From SXOA01 sp051004015 (GTDB lineage: Bacteria; Planctomycetota; Planctomycetia; Pirellulales; Pirellulaceae): DNA of 64,000 bases. Below are positions 7,235 through 15,513 of this stretch, one piece after another; within the stretch, counting starts at the first letter, position 1, and every line of letters begins with the position of its first letter. The position numbers and the translations under genes are program-made. The notes beneath the pieces are model-generated. The model saw only the letters and a list, made by a program, of their open reading frames with translations, had not been told where the DNA came from and searched no databases. Where the stretch lies: positions 24,637 through 88,636 of the forward strand of contig JBPCKT010000087.1 in NCBI GenBank assembly GCA_051004015.1, written 5' to 3'.

Positions 7235-8200
7235 CTACGCTCCCCGCTCGCGCTCGGCGGGCTTCTTGGTTCCCAGAGAAACGAGGAACTTTAGGAATTG
7301 GCATTCGTCACAGTCTTCGCGGCCACAGTCGCAAATATGTTTGCCGCGGTTTTTTTTGTTCTCTTTCGGCAGCGACTTCTTAACTTCACTGAGAATCTGA
7401 CTGAAGACTTGCGGGTGTTTTTTGTCGAGAGTGAGCTTTGACCCGCGTATGTACGTTCCCCCGTCCTGCCACAACCAGCCGTTTTCAACCCAAAGACTTG
7501 GGCGGAATCGCAACGCCTGGAAATCGTTTTCGGTGAGATACCCGCGAATCTCAAGAATCGCAATCAGCTTGAGCGACTTTATTTTCCATTCCGTCAACTT
7601 ATTCGGCATCGGCGACCCAGCCCTGCCGTCAGCGACGTAAGCCGGCAACTCGATACGCTTGCTTGTTTCCCACCGCGGCCAGTTGGCTAATTGAGAGAGA
7701 TTCGGAAAAAAATCTGTCATCGTCTTATCGGTGGGGAAGATCGGAACGAGATTCAAATGACTGCACACTATGAAAACGTCGCGATTCATTCCAGGCAAGA
7801 GAATGCCGCGAAAGTCGGGTGCGGTCCCGTGAATCGAATTCGCGAGAGCTTGCCTAATAACTTTTGCACCGAATCGTTTCTTCCCCTGAATCCCGAATTG
7901 GATTCCATCACTGCCGACTAGAAGTAGGTCAAAGGAACCGGTTTCATTATAGACAGTCCAAGCAGCGGGCGACTTCTTAACGAATTCGATGAACTTGGCG
8001 CAGAGCTCGACTTCGGAAACTTTCAGCCAAGCCTTTTTTATGAGCGAACCAAGTTCGCTGCGAATCTGGTGAAGGTTATCGAAGTCCTCGCGGCCAGTGA
8101 GAGCTGCGAAGTATTTGGCAGCGTCCCAACAGGATTGCAGCCCTTCGCGGCGATTAAGCCAGAAATTCTTTTGGCCTGGCTTCCATTTTTCAAAGCTCAT
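7235..8200 (-). CDS. Phage hypothetical protein, possible PD-(D/E)XK-like fold
   Basis: 321 aa, largest gene of the leftward phage operon. Residues ~83-120 read YNETGSFDLLLV, then QFGIQGKKRFGAKVIRQAL. The D91 ... Q105-x-K107 spacing followed by a basic helix resembles the core of PD-(D/E)XK nucleases with the Gln variant, but this is only a motif-level guess. The C-terminus has a cysteine-rich knot (CDCGREDCDEC) that could bind zinc, followed by a short helix. Its ATG overlaps the upstream gene's stop (ATGA). The operon also contains two small basic proteins, consistent with DNA handling. Confidence 0.5.
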   Translation of the reverse strand: MSFEKWKPGQKNFWLNRREGLQSCWDAAKYFAALTGREDFDNLHQIRSELGSLIKKAWLKVSEVELCAKFIEFVKKSPAAWTVYNETGSFDLLLVGSDGIQFGIQGKKRFGAKVIRQALANSIHGTAPDFRGILLPGMNRDVFIVCSHLNLVPIFPTDKTMTDFFPNLSQLANWPRWETSKRIELPAYVADGRAGSPMPNKLTEWKIKSLKLIAILEIRGYLTENDFQALRFRPSLWVENGWLWQDGGTYIRGSKLTLDKKHPQVFSQILSEVKKSLPKENKKNRGKHICDCGREDCDECQFLKFLVSLGTKKPAERERGA

Positions 8201-8466
8201 CTTGGCTTCCCCTTTCCATTTTGGTTTCTCGACTCGCGAACCAAGTCAAGTTCGCCTGAGAGTTTGTGAAGTAACCTTTGCAGCCGCGCCTCCCGTTGCT
8301 CTTTCCTTTGACGCCGCTTCGTCCTTAAAGCGAGCGTCTTTTGCCTTCGTCGCTGTGCCGCTTCTTTACTGGCTTCAGTGACAGCGACCTGGCGAAGCTG
8401 CAACCCCTTGGCACGTTGCGACTCGTCTAGCACCTGCCGCCAATAGTTCGCCGTGAATCGGTCCAT
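8197..8466 (-). CDS. Small highly basic helical protein, 89 aa
   Basis: Started at MDRFTANYWRQVLDESQ, with AAGGAG placed 7-9 bases upstream; the frame continues upstream without a ribosome site. The middle is almost entirely Arg/Lys/Gln helix (RRRQKTLALRTKRRQRKEQ), as in nucleic-acid-binding or coiled-coil phage proteins. Its stop overlaps the next gene's start by ATGA. It belongs to the operon starting at 8749. No family recognised. Confidence 0.5.
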   Translation of the reverse strand: MDRFTANYWRQVLDESQRAKGLQLRQVAVTEASKEAAQRRRQKTLALRTKRRQRKEQREARLQRLLHKLSGELDLVRESRNQNGKGKPR

Positions 8467-8479
8467 GATGATTGACTCC

Positions 8480-8749
8480 TTATTCGTCCTTGACGGTGCC
8501 TGCCCGCAGATCGCTGCGAACCTGTTTGATGTCCTTGCGGCCAAGCCGCTTGGCAACTCGCCTGGCGGCTTCCCAGCTCGCTACTACGCCCTCGCGTGAG
8601 CGGCCGGCCGCTTTCATCCGCTTGACCTTCCGCGGCTTGTATGGCTTCCTGCCGCTGGCTGAGCGGCCATTGCTCAAGCTCAGTGCCGCTCGCAGCTCGT
8701 CGGCTGTCTCGCATTCGACCTGGATTCCCTGAAACGTGAATCGGTACAT
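8480..8749 (-). CDS. Small basic hypothetical protein, 89 aa
   Basis: First gene of the leftward operon. The N-terminal ~30 residues look like a beta strand plus helix unit (MYRFTFQGIQVECETADEL), a pattern common in short phage proteins; the rest is basic (KPYKPRKVKRMKAAGR), then helical. A GGGGAGT ribosome site precedes the ATG by about 6 bases. It is divergent from the excisionase-like gene, and the 119-bp space between them probably carries control signals. Function unknown; DNA binding is plausible. Confidence 0.5.
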   Translation of the reverse strand: MYRFTFQGIQVECETADELRAALSLSNGRSASGRKPYKPRKVKRMKAAGRSREGVVASWEAARRVAKRLGRKDIKQVRSDLRAGTVKDE

Positions 8750-8804
8750 GGCTACTCCCCTTGGCTAGTGACTAAGGCCCGACTGTAGGGCACAAGAATA
8801 TACC

Positions 8805-8834
8805 GTTATGCGCCGGTTCACTAATTGGCGTCAA
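8805..8834 (-). promoter_or_regulatory. Candidate promoter for the leftward phage operon
   Basis: On the minus strand TTGACG (8834-8829) is followed after 18 bases by CATAAC (8810-8805), a fair sigma-70 match. It lies about 55 bases before the first gene's ATG at 8749, in the divergent gap 8750-8868. The assignment rests on hexamer resemblance only, and planctomycete consensus promoters are not well defined. Confidence 0.33.
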
Positions 8835-8868
8835 GATATACATACGAATAACTGACAGAATCAGGATA

Positions 8869-9333
8869 ATGAGAATGTCCAGAGAATCCTTCCGCCGCTG
8901 GCTGACTCGCGAGATAGGCCGGCTAGACCGTGGCGACTCGACCGCCTGCGATGCCGTGGCAACGGCGACTCGCAAGGCCGCATTACTTGGCTTGCCTGAA
9001 CTGGTTCGCGACGGTCAGAAGATCGACGCCGCAAATCAGCCCGGCGACGCCCTGCCGTTCCTGGCGAGCTGCATTGCCGCGTGCTGCGAACAAAAAGGGC
9101 CCTTGGGCGAAAGGCTACTCACGGTAGCGGAAGCCGCACAAGAGGCAGGCGTAGGGCTATCGACGATGTACGCTCTTTGCGACCGCGGGCAGATTGAAAG
9201 CGTCCGCATCGGTCAAGGTCGCGGAACAGTACGCATCAGCAAAAACGCCCTTGCCGGTTTGAGGCGGAAGGGCGCGTCGAGGTGGCAAGCGAAGGCCGCT
9301 CGGATTACGCTGCATGAGGCTTTGTCGGCATGA
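8869..9333 (+). CDS. Excisionase-like HTH DNA-binding protein
   Basis: 154 aa. Residues ~83-128 are a MerR-like winged HTH of the excisionase (Xis/HTH_17) type: LLTVAEAAQEAGVGLSTMYA, then the wing VRIGQGRGTVRISKNAL. The first 80 residues are helical and unrecognised. Two in-frame ATGs (8869 and 8875) are possible starts. It converges on the integrase gene with a 29-bp overlap of the 3' ends, which is a typical recombination-module layout, so it probably directs excision or represses the divergent operon. The N-terminal extension is longer than in classical Xis proteins. Confidence 0.75.
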   Translation: MRMSRESFRRWLTREIGRLDRGDSTACDAVATATRKAALLGLPELVRDGQKIDAANQPGDALPFLASCIAACCEQKGPLGERLLTVAEAAQEAGVGLSTMYALCDRGQIESVRIGQGRGTVRISKNALAGLRRKGASRWQAKAARITLHEALSA

Positions 9334-10414
9334 TGCCTGTAGCCTGGTGCATGGCCTTGCGTAAGTGTTCCTGCTTTTTGTCGAGGTGCTGATAAACCTT
9401 CATCAGCATAGTCACGTCTTTGTGGCCCATGATATTCGCGACCGTCACGGGGTCTACTCCGCGGGTGAGAGCTTCCGTCGCCCAAGTGTGACGGATGATG
9501 TACGGCGTAGTATGAAAGCTCGTCCGCTTTGGGCTGGACCGCTTATACCGCGTGCCGTCCAATCTGCCGAACCATTTCGTAATTGCTCGGCAGCTCCACG
9601 GCTTGCCGCGAAGCGTGCGGAGTAGCGGGCCATCGGGATTCTTTCTAGCAAGCCGTTCGCAAAGCTCAAAAGCCACGTCCGTAAGCGGTACGACACGACG
9701 CTCTACGGCCTTCACTCGGCTATTCCCCTTGCTTTCGCTTCGCTCGAAAACGAGGCAGCGATTTTTCAAGTCCAAGTGGCGAGCTTCCGCTGTTCGCGCC
9801 TCCAGCGGGCGGCATCCCGTTTGACGCATGAGCGTAATTAAGTCGAGGAAATTTCGGCCTGCCGCTCCGCAGTTGCTAAGGGCGGTCACGATCTCTTCCC
9901 ATTGCTCCGCGGTTATGATTTCATCACGCGGCGTGTAGGCCGGCAACTCAACTCCTGACCGGCAGGACACTGGCGAGCTTTTGAGATAGCCTTTCTTCGC
10001 TGCCCAATTGAACGCCCGCTGGACACTGCGAATCGCATTGCGGCGGTAGTTGTCGCCGTGGTCGCTGTCCCGGTAGTCGGCATCAATCCACTTGTCGATA
10101 TGAAACGGCTTGAGCTTCTTGACCGTCAGCTTGTCCCCGGCGTGGCGAATGAATGAGTCAAGATGCCGCTTATAGAAGTTGTAGGTTGCCGGCGTATCGT
10201 GTTGTTCCGACCATTCCTTGAAGAGCATTAGGACGGCGATAACTTGCATCCCTTCGCCCTGTTCGGCGGCTTGCTCGCCTGCCGATAACGCTCTATACTT
10301 CGCGAGTGCTTCCTGCTTGTCAGGCCCCAGGTTGTGCTGCTTTTTTCCAAGCTGTACGTACCAGGTTTGAGTCTGCTTGCGGAAGAACGGTTTAGCGATT
10401 CGCATTTTTCCCAA
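9305..10414 (-). CDS. Tyrosine recombinase / phage integrase
   Basis: 369 aa. The N-terminal SAM-like core-binding region (~60-150) precedes a catalytic domain with TGCRPLEA (R202), a likely catalytic lysine near 229, YIIRHTWAT (R308), GHKDV (H331) and the nucleophile in MKVYQHLD (Y341). The usual histidine of the HxxR box is a tyrosine (Y305), a substitution I believe occurs in other integrases. It should integrate or excise the element. The start at 10414 lies 153 bp from tRNA-Asp, and the 3' end overlaps the excisionase-like gene. Which side of the tRNA is the attachment site is not resolved here. Confidence 0.93.
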   Translation of the reverse strand: MGKMRIAKPFFRKQTQTWYVQLGKKQHNLGPDKQEALAKYRALSAGEQAAEQGEGMQVIAVLMLFKEWSEQHDTPATYNFYKRHLDSFIRHAGDKLTVKKLKPFHIDKWIDADYRDSDHGDNYRRNAIRSVQRAFNWAAKKGYLKSSPVSCRSGVELPAYTPRDEIITAEQWEEIVTALSNCGAAGRNFLDLITLMRQTGCRPLEARTAEARHLDLKNRCLVFERSESKGNSRVKAVERRVVPLTDVAFELCERLARKNPDGPLLRTLRGKPWSCRAITKWFGRLDGTRYKRSSPKRTSFHTTPYIIRHTWATEALTRGVDPVTVANIMGHKDVTMLMKVYQHLDKKQEHLRKAMHQATGIMPTKPHAA

Positions 10415-10453
10415 CTCCTATGATGAGATTCGACTTCAGAGCGTTGCTGACTG

Positions 10454-10542
10454 TTGCCGTCGCCGGCAAGGTATCGCAGCCGTCACAACCGAAACTCTGC
10501 ACGAATCTCTGCACTTTCTCGACACTGGACTACCTAAGTCCA
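10454..10542. other. Candidate attachment or integrase-binding region
   Basis: The 153 bp between the integrase start and tRNA-Asp contain two inverted repeats: TTGCCG/CGGCAA (10454-10469, 4-base spacer) and TGGACT/AGTCCA (10526-10542, 5-base spacer). Two direct copies of TCTGCAC lie between them. Inverted 6-7-base arms around a short spacer are what tyrosine recombinase core sites look like. No second copy of the region is in the window, so the att site is not established. Confidence 0.3.
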
Positions 10543-10567
10543 AGTCGCTAAAGTAGATAGAAGGTTA

Positions 10568-10641
<74 letters not shown>

Positions 10642-10658
10642 CTTGGATGGCTCGTTGT

Positions 10659-10683
10659 CCCTGCTGGACAGCGGGCCTTTTTT
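10659..10683 (+). terminator. Rho-independent terminator after tRNA-Asp
   Basis: A short stem (CCTGCT with AGCGGG, one G-T pair, loop GGAC) is followed by six T at 10678-10683, 18 bases after the tRNA. Position and T-run fit transcription termination of the tRNA. Confidence 0.6.
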
Positions 10684-10728
10684 GTGCGCCGGCCAAATAC
10701 TGCGGCCCATGGAACTGATCCCCGCGTG

Positions 10729-13700
10729 CTACTCCACAATCAGTTCCCCGTTCATCACCATCCAGTGACCTGGGAAGGTGCAGAGGTAGGGGTAGCGACC
10801 TTTTTCCTGAGGGGCCTCGATGAAAATCGAGAACTCGTCCTGCGGCGAGACGATGTCGGTGTAAGCCAGCACATCCGGCGAACGGGGAACATAATGCCGC
10901 ACGACCGCCTCCGGGTCGGCGATGAGCTTGTTGGCCAGGTCGCCGACCTTGGCAAGACTGCCGGGTTTCACCAGCACCCAGTTGTGCGGCACGACGTCCG
11001 GATTGCGGAACGAGAGCTTAATCTTCTCCCCCGCCTTTGCACGAAGGGTTCGAGTCGAGAAGGTGAGATTTTTCCCCGCAGCGATCTCCAGCTTTGTCTT
11101 GAACGGCCGCTTCTCTCCCCAAGGGTTCGCCATTCGCTTTCCGAGGCTAGCCAGGTCCACGGCGAGCGGATGGGCGGCGATGATTTTGTCGCTCTTTTGG
11201 TAGCTGGGGAAGCTGGAGAATGGCTTGTCGAGGCGGTGAGCGGTGATGAACAGCTCCTGCGGTTTGGCGGAATCAACTTGGAGGACCAGATGTAACTGGC
11301 TGACCGGCTGAAGGTCAGGCAGCTCGACGAATACGGCCTTCTCATCGATGACGTGCAGACCGGTGATGTCGAGCGCTTCGTGCCCGACGACGTTCGGGTG
11401 GCTGGGTGCCATCTCCGGCGAGCCATAGCCGGGACCGTAACGGTAGTTCCAGGCATCGGCGAAGTGATTTTGGAGCTGTGCGGCCTGCTTGGGGTCGATT
11501 GGCTGGGTGAAGGAAATGAGGACGCCGTTTTCATGGATGTGGAACGATCGCGGCAATTGCACGGGCTCACCCGTGTAGCGGACGCGATGGAAACAGCCGT
11601 CGCTGGGCGTATAGCTTCCCCAGCCGGCCATGCCGGAGACATAGAGTTGGCCGTCCGTCGGGCTGAATTTGCCGCGGTGAGCCCCCGAACGGAACTCTCC
11701 GGCGAGCGGAACAACCGCACCCTGCGGCTGGCCGGCGACTTCGTCCCGCAGAACCAAAAAGTGTGTTCCCTGTCCGAACGAGAGATGCACGAGCTGCCCT
11801 TGCAGCGGTCCCCAGCGGTTATCGGGCACGGTCACTTGCCCCCCGCTACTGTTGTCGAGGCCGCGAGGAAGATAGACCAGCGGCAGCGACGGCGGCTGGC
11901 CGTTTTGCGGCCCCAGGTAGCCGAAATGGGGCGGCGGGTTTTGCGGGGAGCACACCGCTTCCATTGGCACCAGGCAAATCATGGAAGAAGGAGTCCACTC
12001 TCCTTCGCTGCACGGCACGGTGATTGCGCCGTCATTGCAAAGAGACAATCCATCCGGGTTGCGAAAGCCGGTCGCCAGCACGTCCACTTTCTTGCCATCG
12101 GCTGAGACTTTGATTAGCCCTTGCTTGCCGGAAGCCGTGTAGAAATGCCCGGCCTTGTCCCGCACCAGACCGCAAGTGAAATCGTGCCCGGCCGGGGAGG
12201 TGAGAATGGCGTTAGAGAAACACTCATAGAAATCGGCTTCGCCGTCGTTGTTGATGTCCTTGAGCCGCGTGATTTGGTCCCGGCCGAGCACGTAGATGTT
12301 ACCGTTATGGACTACCATCCCCAGCGGCTGATGGAGGCCCGAAGCGAACCGCCGCCAGCGGACATTCTTGAGGTCCGCGTCGAGGCCACTCACCCGCCAG
12401 ACGTCTCCGTGCATCGTGCAGAGGAGCGCGGAGCCGTCCGGCAGAAAATCATGGTCGCCGATAAAGAACAGCGACTTCCAAGGATTGTCCGCGGGAAACG
12501 GTATCGTATCGACCGCATACGGCTTGCCGCTGCCGAGCTGACTGGCGACTTTCAGCTCCTGCGGCCATTGTGTTGGCGAGCCTTCACGAGATTTCCGCAG
12601 AGGATGCGTTTCCGCCGGCCCGACTTGCCGCTCGAATTTTCCGTCTCGGACCCACGGCGAGTCCAGCATCTCTACATCACCGAGTCGATACGCGAAAACC
12701 ACGCGCGACCCCGACCGATAAAAACCGTGATACTCGAATGGTTCCTTGGGGGCACTCGCTTTCGGTTGCGGAACGAATTCCCCCGCGGGCACGAGGCCGT
12801 CCATGAAGCCGTGCCGCACGGCAGAAAACTTGAGAAACTCTCCCTTCCATACCGCGTCGTAGCCGAGCGTTTCAGGATTGAAGCAGACTCCCATTTCTCC
12901 CTGCTCACCGATGCGGACGCAAACTCCCTTTGGTATGACCAGATTGCCCGGGCCATGAAACACACCGCACAGCACGCTGCCGAGATCCACGTCGTTCCAG
13001 CGGCCGTCCTTCCAGACTTCTTCGTTTTGGTTCCCCCAGTGCCCAAGCTTGCCGCCATCAAGGCCGGGAAACGCCGGCAGCAGATGGGGGCGGTGGGACT
13101 GCTGGCGGAAGAAGAGGGCCTCCTTCATGTAGAAGTCGTACAGCCGGTCGCGGTTGACGCCATGTTTCCAGAGGGGCGAGGCGGCGGGGTTGAGCGGGTC
13201 GCGGGTATAGACGAACTCGGCCGGCGCGTCTTCGGGGCGGACTTCGTTTTCCAGGCCCGGCGTCACTCCCAGCTCCATCACGAACCGCAGCAGGTCACGC
13301 CGCTGGCTGCCGGTCATGGCGGCGGCAAGGCCATCGGGCATTAACGTGCCGACTTCTTTCTGGCCGGCGATGTCATCTTTCGAGATGACGTGTGTCGTTT
13401 GTCCCGCTGGGTCAAAAAGAGTCAGTTCGTCAGCGGTTTCCTTTTTCTTGTACCCTTGCAGCGAGCGGCCGTCGTCGAGTTGCACGAGCCACGAGACATA
13501 CTCCGGCTTGACCAGCCGCTTCGGCCAAAGGATGGCTTCCGCTATCTCTTCCGGCTTCAAACGCTTGCCCCCATCGCTCAAAGCCGGGCCGACCGCGCCG
13601 CCAAATTTGCCGGCCTGGTGGCAGGAGAGGCAGGCAAATTTGGCGGCGCGGAAAACGGCCAGGCCGCGGCGGGAATTGCCGTCCTTCTTGGCGCTGGCGA

Positions 13701-15387
13701 CAAGCTCGGCGACGAGTTTGGCGTCGTATTCCAACGGGAGTGCCGGAAGAGGCGCGACAGGGCCAACATGCGCGGTTTGATTTGAGGGTGCGGCGGCACC
13801 GTGACCATGAGGGTCTTCTGGCGGAAGTCCCAGTGGAGTGAAGTTGCTTGCTACTGGTCGGGCCGAGTTCTTAGCCGGTGACACATCGGGGACTTCCTTA
13901 CCCGCATCCTTGAAGATCCAAAGCCCCAGCGTTTTATCGCCGGCTTCAACTGTTGGAGGTTTCTCATCGGGCTGGCGAATCTTGGCGAGTCCAGCCGTCA
14001 GCCTGACCCACGCGAAATCTCCCTCGCTGCCGATGCCCCCTTCCACAATCCGACCAATCGCCAGATCGCCGTCGATGCCCGCCGCTCCACGGGCTTTCAC
14101 TTCCTGGCTCGCGACTTCTTTGCCGTCCACGAACAGCTTGACGCGGTCCGCTGCGAATTGCATGGCTACTTCGTGCCACTTTCCGTCCGCGACGACAGCC
14201 GTGGAAGTGATATGGTCAGGTTGGTAGCCCGGCAAATAGGCGGTTAGCGTTCCGCTGCCGGCCATCGAAAAGACTTCCCAGTGCCTGCCAGATTGTTTTG
14301 TCTCTGAAGCGACCAGGATGTTGTAGGTACCCTTTTGAGCGAGCTTCACGCGGCAGCCGACGGTGAGCGGCGGCTGACGATATTCCTTGCGCCCGGCGAT
14401 GAGCCAGCCGGGGGTTTCGGAGGGTGCAGTGCTGGCGACCTTTTGCGGTGCGGGAACCGGCGTCCGCGGCTTGGGACGCGGCCCCGCCTCTTTCCCATCG
14501 AGTTGCTTCACCAGCCAGGCCAGGCCATCAAGATTGTCGTGCAAGCGCTGCTCGGCGTCGTCCTGCGTGTGGCCGAGAATCCCAATCGGCCCCAGATAGC
14601 CGCTCTCGGCGATGACTTTGAGCAGCTTCAAATCCAGCTCTCCTTGGCCTAGCGGCATAATCTTCTGTCCGCGCCGCTCACCGTCCGGCACCATGCCGTT
14701 GAGGTTGAGGACGTAGAGATGCGGCAGCATCTTTTTCAGCAGCTCCGGGAAGCGGTCCAAATGGTCGTGGCCGTGATGCTGGTTGTAGACAATGCCGACA
14801 TTTGGCAGCTTGAGCTCATCGATGATCGCAAGCTGATTCTCAGGCTCCCCAAACCATCCGCCGTGGTTGTAGAGCCCGACCGAGCAGCCGATTTTCGCCG
14901 CCTCCTCGGCGACGGGGCGAATGCGAGCCGCTTCCGCTTTGACCCGAGCCACTCGCTCGTCTTCCGTCTTTGTCGGCCCGCCGCCGCCAGTGACCCAGAG
15001 TTGAGCCTTGATCTTATGCCGCTTCAGCACGTCCAGAATGCCGCGGGCCTCGGCGTTGAGTTCCGTTGGGAACCACCAGGCGGAGAGTTCGACTTTATGC
15101 TTCGCAAGCGCCGCTACTTCCGCGTCGAACATCGGAATATGCTCGGCCCGATAGTCATACGCAAACTTAGAAAACCCCAGTTTCTCCAGCATGGCCGCCC
15201 GCTCTTCCGGCCCGCGTTTTTTTGAGTCGAAGGGGACAATGCACCAGGCCATGAGATTCTTCTGCTCGAAGAGCTTTGTACCTTTGGCGGGTGTGGGTTT
15301 CGCGGGCTCATCTGCGACGGAAACGACGGACCGCATGGCCAACGCGATGACGACGAGTATCTGAGCCAGGAGCAATTTCAAACGCAT
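10729..15387 (-). CDS. Secreted multidomain protein: TIM barrel, LamG, haem-c, propeller, cupredoxin
   Basis: 1552 aa with a signal peptide (residues 1-25). Domains in order: a xylose-isomerase-like/AP-endonuclease-2 TIM barrel (~40-295), a LamG-like concanavalin fold (~320-470), a c-type haem site CLSCH near residue 586, a planctomycete domain of the DUF6797 type (~715-900), a glucose/sorbosone-dehydrogenase-like propeller (~945-1370), and a C-terminal cupredoxin (~1415-1552). The last has type-1 copper ligands PHNW (His), and YLCTFPGHWM (Cys, His, Met). The combination suggests a periplasmic sugar-oxidising or electron-transfer enzyme with both haem and copper; substrate unknown. GAGG precedes the ATG. 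The neighbouring amidohydrolase is divergent. Confidence 0.85.
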   Translation of the reverse strand: MRLKLLLAQILVVIALAMRSVVSVADEPAKPTPAKGTKLFEQKNLMAWCIVPFDSKKRGPEERAAMLEKLGFSKFAYDYRAEHIPMFDAEVAALAKHKVELSAWWFPTELNAEARGILDVLKRHKIKAQLWVTGGGGPTKTEDERVARVKAEAARIRPVAEEAAKIGCSVGLYNHGGWFGEPENQLAIIDELKLPNVGIVYNQHHGHDHLDRFPELLKKMLPHLYVLNLNGMVPDGERRGQKIMPLGQGELDLKLLKVIAESGYLGPIGILGHTQDDAEQRLHDNLDGLAWLVKQLDGKEAGPRPKPRTPVPAPQKVASTAPSETPGWLIAGRKEYRQPPLTVGCRVKLAQKGTYNILVASETKQSGRHWEVFSMAGSGTLTAYLPGYQPDHITSTAVVADGKWHEVAMQFAADRVKLFVDGKEVASQEVKARGAAGIDGDLAIGRIVEGGIGSEGDFAWVRLTAGLAKIRQPDEKPPTVEAGDKTLGLWIFKDAGKEVPDVSPAKNSARPVASNFTPLGLPPEDPHGHGAAAPSNQTAHVGPVAPLPALPLEYDAKLVAELVASAKKDGNSRRGLAVFRAAKFACLSCHQAGKFGGAVGPALSDGGKRLKPEEIAEAILWPKRLVKPEYVSWLVQLDDGRSLQGYKKKETADELTLFDPAGQTTHVISKDDIAGQKEVGTLMPDGLAAAMTGSQRRDLLRFVMELGVTPGLENEVRPEDAPAEFVYTRDPLNPAASPLWKHGVNRDRLYDFYMKEALFFRQQSHRPHLLPAFPGLDGGKLGHWGNQNEEVWKDGRWNDVDLGSVLCGVFHGPGNLVIPKGVCVRIGEQGEMGVCFNPETLGYDAVWKGEFLKFSAVRHGFMDGLVPAGEFVPQPKASAPKEPFEYHGFYRSGSRVVFAYRLGDVEMLDSPWVRDGKFERQVGPAETHPLRKSREGSPTQWPQELKVASQLGSGKPYAVDTIPFPADNPWKSLFFIGDHDFLPDGSALLCTMHGDVWRVSGLDADLKNVRWRRFASGLHQPLGMVVHNGNIYVLGRDQITRLKDINNDGEADFYECFSNAILTSPAGHDFTCGLVRDKAGHFYTASGKQGLIKVSADGKKVDVLATGFRNPDGLSLCNDGAITVPCSEGEWTPSSMICLVPMEAVCSPQNPPPHFGYLGPQNGQPPSLPLVYLPRGLDNSSGGQVTVPDNRWGPLQGQLVHLSFGQGTHFLVLRDEVAGQPQGAVVPLAGEFRSGAHRGKFSPTDGQLYVSGMAGWGSYTPSDGCFHRVRYTGEPVQLPRSFHIHENGVLISFTQPIDPKQAAQLQNHFADAWNYRYGPGYGSPEMAPSHPNVVGHEALDITGLHVIDEKAVFVELPDLQPVSQLHLVLQVDSAKPQELFITAHRLDKPFSSFPSYQKSDKIIAAHPLAVDLASLGKRMANPWGEKRPFKTKLEIAAGKNLTFSTRTLRAKAGEKIKLSFRNPDVVPHNWVLVKPGSLAKVGDLANKLIADPEAVVRHYVPRSPDVLAYTDIVSPQDEFSIFIEAPQEKGRYPYLCTFPGHWMVMNGELIVE

Positions 15388-15411
15388 GGCGTGTCCTCAG
15401 AAGGTTTTGGA

Positions 15412-15437
15412 GACAGAATAATGAGGGACATAAGAAT
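15412..15437 (+). repeat. Degenerate copy of the GACAGAATAATG repeat
   Basis: Reads gacagaataatgagggaca and continues with a mutated second half. It matches the arms at 16784-16868, 20232-20307 and 46835-46859 and lies just upstream of the big secreted protein's start, in the divergent gap. Confidence 0.6.
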
Positions 15438-15513
15438 GCCGAGCAGAAAATCGGGAACTCATACGTTATAACCAACTCCATCTCTCCTCATAGATTCCAC
15501 GGGGAAAATTGCC

